Source of the DNA: Treponema sp.
GTDB taxonomy: Bacteria > Spirochaetota > Spirochaetia > Treponematales > Treponemataceae
DNA: 6,067 bases
Assembly (NCBI GenBank): GCA_016293645.1
Contig: JAEDDW010000100.1
Coordinates: 1 to 6,067, forward strand
Reading direction: 5' to 3'
Under the pieces are notes generated by a model. The model was not told the DNA's origin, ran no database searches, and saw only the letters and a program-made list of their open reading frames with translations. Every line of letters begins with the position of its first letter. Positions within the stretch are counted from its first letter, which is position 1. A program made the translations under genes and the position numbers. This document shows, piece after piece, positions 1 to 3,113 of the stretch.

Positions 1-27
1 GGACCCTTCGACACAGCTCAGGGATCC
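1..27. repeat. Imperfect inverted repeat, REP-like or terminator-like hairpin
   Basis: Bases 1-7 (GGACCCT) pair with 20-27 (AGGGATCC) apart from one bulged A at 24, around a 12-base loop containing TCGACACAGCTC. It lies 19 bases beyond the stop of the minus-strand regulator gene. The core CCCTTCGACA...GCTCAGGG resembles a short extragenic palindrome that I recall as common in many bacterial genomes; that recollection is not tested here. A second small palindrome, TTCGGCGAA, follows at 28-36. No T-run is visible because the window starts here, so a terminator role for the regulator gene is possible but not shown. The element may extend left of the window. Confidence 0.45.
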
Positions 28-46
28 TTCGGCGAAAGCGATTGAT

Positions 47-421
47 TCATTTGGGATCGTCTAACGAATGACTTTCGTCCTCCTGGCTGTTGACCTGATC
101 GATGATCCTGATTGTGGAATGAATGAGGCTTTCCACTTCCGAAAACTTTTTGTGTACGGCAAGACGGTAGAAAGCCTGGGTTCCCTGTTTTTCAACTGTC
201 ACGACGCCGGAATCCTTTAAAATCTTAAGATGATGTGAAATAGCCGGACGGGAAAGCTTTGATCCGGCAGCCAAAGTCATGACATTGATTCCGTCTTCAC
301 CGGCATCAAGGATATCCAGAATGAGCTTCTGCCTTATTTCGTCACCCATGGCAATAAAAAGCGGCCCGCATTTATTGAATAATTCATGAAGCAAAGAACG
401 GTCTTCCTCTGAAATTTTCAT
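47..421 (-). CDS. ArsR-family winged helix-turn-helix transcriptional regulator
   Basis: This 124-residue protein has the size and layout of an ArsR/SmtB repressor. Residues 21-40 (LFIAMGDEIRQKLILDILDA) match the family's opening helices. Residues 56-68 (LSRPAISHHLKIL) are a typical recognition helix, and residues 69-87 form the wing (DSGVV...GTQAFYRL). The metal-binding ELCVCDL motif of classical ArsR/SmtB proteins is absent: the equivalent stretch reads INVMTLAA, and the only cysteine is Cys18. A metal ligand at that site is therefore unlikely, and the inducer is unknown. The C-terminal tail after residue 112 is acidic and probably disordered. The ATG at 419-421 has a GGGAGA ribosome site at 426-431 on the same strand. 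The gene diverges from the export operon across a 229-base gap, so it most likely represses that operon and itself. The family assignment is firm; the target is inference from position and from the palindrome on its own promoter. Confidence 0.9.
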   Translation of the reverse strand: MKISEEDRSLLHELFNKCGPLFIAMGDEIRQKLILDILDAGEDGINVMTLAAGSKLSRPAISHHLKILKDSGVVTVEKQGTQAFYRLAVHKKFSEVESLIHSTIRIIDQVNSQEDESHSLDDPK

Positions 422-449
422 ATTTTCTCCCTACTCTTTTCCCCTTTAT

Positions 450-467
450 TTTACTATAAGTGGTAAA
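450..467. promoter_or_regulatory. Candidate operator palindrome on the regulator promoter
   Basis: TTTACTATAAGTGGTAAA is an 18-bp imperfect palindrome. The 7-base arms TTTACTA and TGGTAAA match at six of seven positions around a 4-base centre. Size and symmetry suit a dimeric ArsR-type protein, and the site covers the -10 box of the divergent regulator gene, which suggests autorepression. The TTTACTA half recurs at 512-518, and a related inverted copy (TTTAGTA) occurs at 563-569. Binding by the neighbouring regulator is inferred. Confidence 0.5.
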
Positions 468-481
468 TTTGCAGATGTCAA
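453..481 (-). promoter_or_regulatory. Predicted sigma-70 promoter of the ArsR-type gene
   Basis: On the minus strand, a perfect -35 box TTGACA (476-481) and a -10 box TATAGT (453-458, five of six consensus bases) are separated by exactly 17 bases. Transcription would start near 446, giving a leader of about 25 bases before the ATG at 421. The -10 box lies inside the palindrome at 450-467, so a bound repressor would block polymerase. The match is strong even allowing for the AT-rich setting. Confidence 0.75.
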
Positions 482-492
482 TTTGTTTAAGC

Positions 493-508
493 GTTTAAAT
501 AATTAAAC
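493..508. promoter_or_regulatory. AT-rich inverted repeat in the divergent gap
   Basis: GTTTAAATAATTAAAC has 6-base arms (GTTTAA and TTAAAC) around a 4-base centre. It sits between the two divergent promoters, just upstream of the minus-strand -35 box. A direct copy of GTTTAAG precedes it at 485-491 and another lies at 576-582. It could be a regulator site, but short palindromes of A and T arise readily by chance in such a region. Confidence 0.3.
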
Positions 509-513
509 TTTTT

Positions 514-569
514 TACTAAATTTTTGTTATAAATACTTGAATTTAATAAAAAATACATTATATTTAGTA
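514..569. repeat. Spaced inverted pair TACTAAAT / ATTTAGTA
   Basis: TACTAAAT at 514-521 is matched exactly by its reverse complement ATTTAGTA at 562-569, 40 bases apart. The right copy overlaps the predicted -10 box of the forward operon and the left copy lies upstream of its -35 box. The arms resemble half of the 450-467 palindrome, so they could be further half-sites for the same regulator. The evidence is only base pattern and position. Confidence 0.3.
537..564 (+). promoter_or_regulatory. Predicted promoter of the three-gene export operon
   Basis: TTGAAT (537-542, four of six consensus bases) and TATATT (559-564, five of six) are separated by 16 bases. Transcription would start near 571, leaving a leader of about 80 bases before the ATG at 651. 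It is the best forward-strand candidate I found in the gap, but the AT-rich background makes it less certain than the promoter on the other strand. Confidence 0.5.
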
Positions 570-572
570 TAA

Positions 573-602
573 AAGGTTTAAGATTTTGAACTAATAAACC
601 TT
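573..602 (+). promoter_or_regulatory. Inverted repeat in the operon leader, possible operator or hairpin
   Basis: AAGGTTTA (573-580) and TAAACCTT (595-602) are perfect 8-base inverted arms around a 14-base centre. The element begins at or just after the predicted start of transcription. As DNA it could be an operator of about 30 bp for the divergent ArsR-type repressor. As RNA it could form a weak hairpin at the 5' end of the message. It has no following T-run, so it is not a normal terminator. I favour the operator reading. Confidence 0.45.
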
Positions 603-637
603 AAATAAAGTTTCAAAACAAATAATCAATACATCGT

Positions 638-642
638 GGAGG
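638..642 (+). promoter_or_regulatory. Shine-Dalgarno site that fixes the start of the LolA-like gene
   Basis: GGAGG lies 8 bases before the ATG at 651. An in-frame GTG at 636 overlaps this site and would add five residues (Val/Met-Glu-Asp-Gly-Asn) ahead of a clean signal peptide, so the ATG at 651 is the start. Confidence 0.85.
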
Positions 643-650
643 ATGGAAAT

Positions 651-1460
651 ATGAAAAAACTTACTACTATGGTAACAGTTATGGCAATGGGCGTTGCAGC
701 AGTTTTCGCAGACGCGAAAGGAACAGAAATCATGACTAAGGTTCATGACGTCAAAAAACCTGAATATACAGTCGCAAAGGCTGAAATGAACCTTGTTTCA
801 AAAAACGGTTCCGTAGATGAACACCGTGTTTTCTGGCAATTCGGATCAAACCAGCAGAAAGCAGACAATGGAAAGGACATTACAAAGATTGTAATGAACT
901 TCATTGAACCTGCATCTTATGCAGGAACACGATTCCTTCAGATTGAAAACGGACCGGAAGACGGAAAATTCGTCCGCCTTGCAACTGATCCTTCTCCACG
1001 CCGCGTAAACTCAAGCGAAGATTCAAAGTCATTCCTTGGAACAGACGCAACTTACGGAGACCTTAAGACACGTGAAGTATCTGACGACAACCACCAGTAT
1101 CTCAGGGATGAGACAAAGAACGGCTTCAACTGCCAGGTTGTTGAATGTACACCAATCGCTTCAAGCCAGTACTCAAAGAGAATCCTCTGGATTGACACAG
1201 CAACAATGTACCCTGTTTACACAGAACTCTACGACAAGAAAGGAAAACTCGAAAAGGTTCTTATAGTGAAGACAATCAAGAATGTTGACGGATACAACAT
1301 CCCAATGGAAAACGAATACAAGAACGTTGCAACAGGACACAAAACAACACTTAAGATCAATGCCGTTGTAGTAGACAACAAGGGTCTTGCTCTCATGCAG
1401 AAGATGAACATCAATCCAAAGACTGTATTCACACAGAACTTCCTCAAGACAGGAAAGTAA
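651..1460 (+). CDS. Exported LolA-like protein (outer-membrane lipoprotein-sorting protein family)
   Basis: This protein of 269 residues opens with a signal peptide: MKK, a hydrophobic stretch at residues 4-19, and likely cleavage after Ala20 or Ala22. No lipobox is seen, so it should be soluble in the periplasm. The body fits the family often named outer membrane lipoprotein-sorting protein (Pfam LolA_like type). The signs are HRVFWQF near 58-64, the hallmark SFLGTDATYGDL at 127-138, the segment around RILWIDTATMYPVYTELYDKKGKL at roughly 177-200 with its aromatic and Lys-Gly pattern, and VDGYNIP at 212-218. LolA folds are half-barrels with a greasy cavity that binds acyl chains, so carriage of a lipid or lipidated cargo is the likely role. 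Cys161 and Cys166 could form a disulphide. The gene leads an operon with a barrel and an RND pump, 19 bases ahead of the barrel gene. Family members commonly sit beside MMPL-type pumps, which supports a carrier working between the two membranes. Cargo is unknown; it need not be lipoproteins. Confidence 0.85.
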   Translation: MKKLTTMVTVMAMGVAAVFADAKGTEIMTKVHDVKKPEYTVAKAEMNLVSKNGSVDEHRVFWQFGSNQQKADNGKDITKIVMNFIEPASYAGTRFLQIENGPEDGKFVRLATDPSPRRVNSSEDSKSFLGTDATYGDLKTREVSDDNHQYLRDETKNGFNCQVVECTPIASSQYSKRILWIDTATMYPVYTELYDKKGKLEKVLIVKTIKNVDGYNIPMENEYKNVATGHKTTLKINAVVVDNKGLALMQKMNINPKTVFTQNFLKTGK

Positions 1461-1479
1461 TCGGGATTCAGAGGAAAAT

Positions 1480-3093
1480 ATGAAGATCACAAGATACACA
1501 GCCATTGCAACAGCAATCTTGCTTTCATGCATTGGTACGTTCGCACAGGATTTTGACGATTTCGGTGACTTCGGGGACATTGGCGGAGGAACATCTGGCG
1601 GAGCATCCAGTGCGGTTTCGATCAGTGGCGAAGCAAAAATTGAAGCACGCGGTTACCTTGATTCAGATCCTGCAGAAAAGGGAATCAATCATGTTGACGG
1701 CCTCAAGGAGATTGAGACTTCCTCAAATCCGTCTGGAAAACTGAATTTCAAGTATTCCGGCTCGACAGTAGAGGCTGAAGTCAAGCTCAAGTTTGACAGA
1801 AGCAGCCTCACCGAATACAAGGAAGATATCCTCGACGAAGCAATCATCCGCGGAATCTTCATGGAAAGCGCACTTACTGTGGAAGCAGGAAAAATGCGCA
1901 CCATCTGGGGAAAAGGCGACCGACTTCATGTAATAGACAATTTCAATGCGGATAACTACACGGACTTCATTGTTCCGCTTTATTCCGACAGAAGAATCGC
2001 AACACCGATGCTTAAGACAAGCTACGCATTTCCAAAGAACAACATGGTGCTTGAGGCAATCTGGACTCCTGGTATGACAGTAGACCGCTTTGCTTCCAAG
2101 GGCAGATGGGTTCCGGGAAAAGTCGCTTCAATGCAGGGGACTATCGAAAGCTCCGTAAAGGACAACCTTGCGAAGATCGTGGAACAGAAGGACACATTCC
2201 AGACACAGCTTGCGACATACACTACACTTGCTGAATCCGCAAAGGCTGCCGGAAACATGGAAGCTGCACAGATGTATGGAACTGCGGCGGAAACTGCAAA
2301 ATCAAATCTTGCAAACGCAGAAAAGACCTATCTTGACACACTGAACATGGCCACTGCCCTTTCTGCCGATTCCTCATCGCTCTACCCTGACACAAACAGA
2401 CTTGAATACAACCAGGCGGGAGTCCGTCTCACAGGCACTTTCGGTTCCGTTGACCTTGGAGCAAGCTATTATTACGGACATTACAAGCAGCCATCATTCA
2501 ACGCAAAACTTTTCTCAGCAGGTGACTACAAAAACATGCTCGCCTACGACAAAAAGCAGACATTCGGACTTGAAGCCGCAACAATCTTCTGGAAATTCAA
2601 CCTTCGCGCAGAAGGCTGCTACAATCTTACTGAAGATACGGCAGGTGATGATCCGTTCGTACACAACAACAGCGTACAGTGGCTTGCAGGTTTTGACATT
2701 GACCTTCCAGTCAGCAACATCAACGTGAACATCCAGGAAACAGGAACTCTCGTTCTCAACAATGACAAGATTGACGGAGCCTACAAGAAAATGGATGTGG
2801 ATTACGACAGGAACGACAGGTACACTACAAACCATCTTGTCGTAAACATCACCGACAGCTGGAAAAACGGAAAGATCGAGCCTGAAATCACGGCCCTGTG
2901 GAGCATCGAGCGTGGAGACATCGTCCTCATGCCAAAGATCAATTTCAAGCCAAATCAGGACATCACATTCACTGCCAGCGGACTTTTCATGAACTCAAAG
3001 GATGAGGACGGAGAGTTTGCTGAATGGTCAGGAAAGATTCCAGGCAACCTCAACAACAGCTATATCGGACTCGGCGTAAGCTGCAAGTTCTAA
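1480..3093 (+). CDS. Predicted outer-membrane beta-barrel protein, DUF1302-like
   Basis: This protein of 537 residues has a signal peptide with likely cleavage between Ala22 and Gln23 (TFA|QD). A weak lipobox, LLSC at 14-17, is an alternative. The mature N-terminus begins with an acidic repeat (DFDDFGDFGDIGGG, 24-37) and a Gly/Ser linker. From about residue 46 come alternating beta-strand patterns. GKMRTIWGKGDRLHVIDNF at 137-155 recalls the conserved WG.gD region of DUF1302-type proteins, which are often encoded with RND pumps. Residues 216-300 are different: Ala/Lys/Gln-rich and probably a helical hairpin turning near AAGN (256-259). The strands resume from about 308. The end, YIGLGVSCKF, has hydrophobic residues at alternate positions and a terminal Phe, the usual signal for barrel assembly. 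GAGGA at 1471-1475 precedes the ATG. The gene sits between a LolA-like carrier and an RND pump, suggesting it is the outer-membrane partner. The barrel call is strong; the family name and function are tentative. Confidence 0.75.
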   Translation: MKITRYTAIATAILLSCIGTFAQDFDDFGDFGDIGGGTSGGASSAVSISGEAKIEARGYLDSDPAEKGINHVDGLKEIETSSNPSGKLNFKYSGSTVEAEVKLKFDRSSLTEYKEDILDEAIIRGIFMESALTVEAGKMRTIWGKGDRLHVIDNFNADNYTDFIVPLYSDRRIATPMLKTSYAFPKNNMVLEAIWTPGMTVDRFASKGRWVPGKVASMQGTIESSVKDNLAKIVEQKDTFQTQLATYTTLAESAKAAGNMEAAQMYGTAAETAKSNLANAEKTYLDTLNMATALSADSSSLYPDTNRLEYNQAGVRLTGTFGSVDLGASYYYGHYKQPSFNAKLFSAGDYKNMLAYDKKQTFGLEAATIFWKFNLRAEGCYNLTEDTAGDDPFVHNNSVQWLAGFDIDLPVSNINVNIQETGTLVLNNDKIDGAYKKMDVDYDRNDRYTTNHLVVNITDSWKNGKIEPEITALWSIERGDIVLMPKINFKPNQDITFTASGLFMNSKDEDGEFAEWSGKIPGNLNNSYIGLGVSCKF

Positions 3094-3113
3094 AAAAGCA
3101 AAGGAAAAGGAAT

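Noticed and set aside
636..650. GTG at 636 as the start of the LolA-like gene
   Set aside because: It overlaps the GGAGG ribosome site and would put an acidic leader before the signal peptide; the ATG at 651 is correctly spaced.
422..650. Riboswitch or small RNA in the AT-rich gap
   Set aside because: Apart from short inverted repeats and promoter boxes I see no complex paired structure or known riboswitch core.
1173..1580. Minus-strand open frame of 135 codons across the carrier/barrel junction
   Set aside because: It is antisense to two well-supported genes; its SPKSPKSSKS start is only the complement of the DFGD-coding repeat.
2402..2728. Plus-strand frame of 108 codons within the barrel gene
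   Set aside because: It is out of frame with the barrel, low in complexity (Thr/Ser/Gln), and lacks a signal or domain.
3094..3113. Possible terminator between the barrel and pump genes
   Set aside because: The 20-base gap has only A-rich sequence and the ribosome site, with no hairpin; the genes are most likely co-transcribed.
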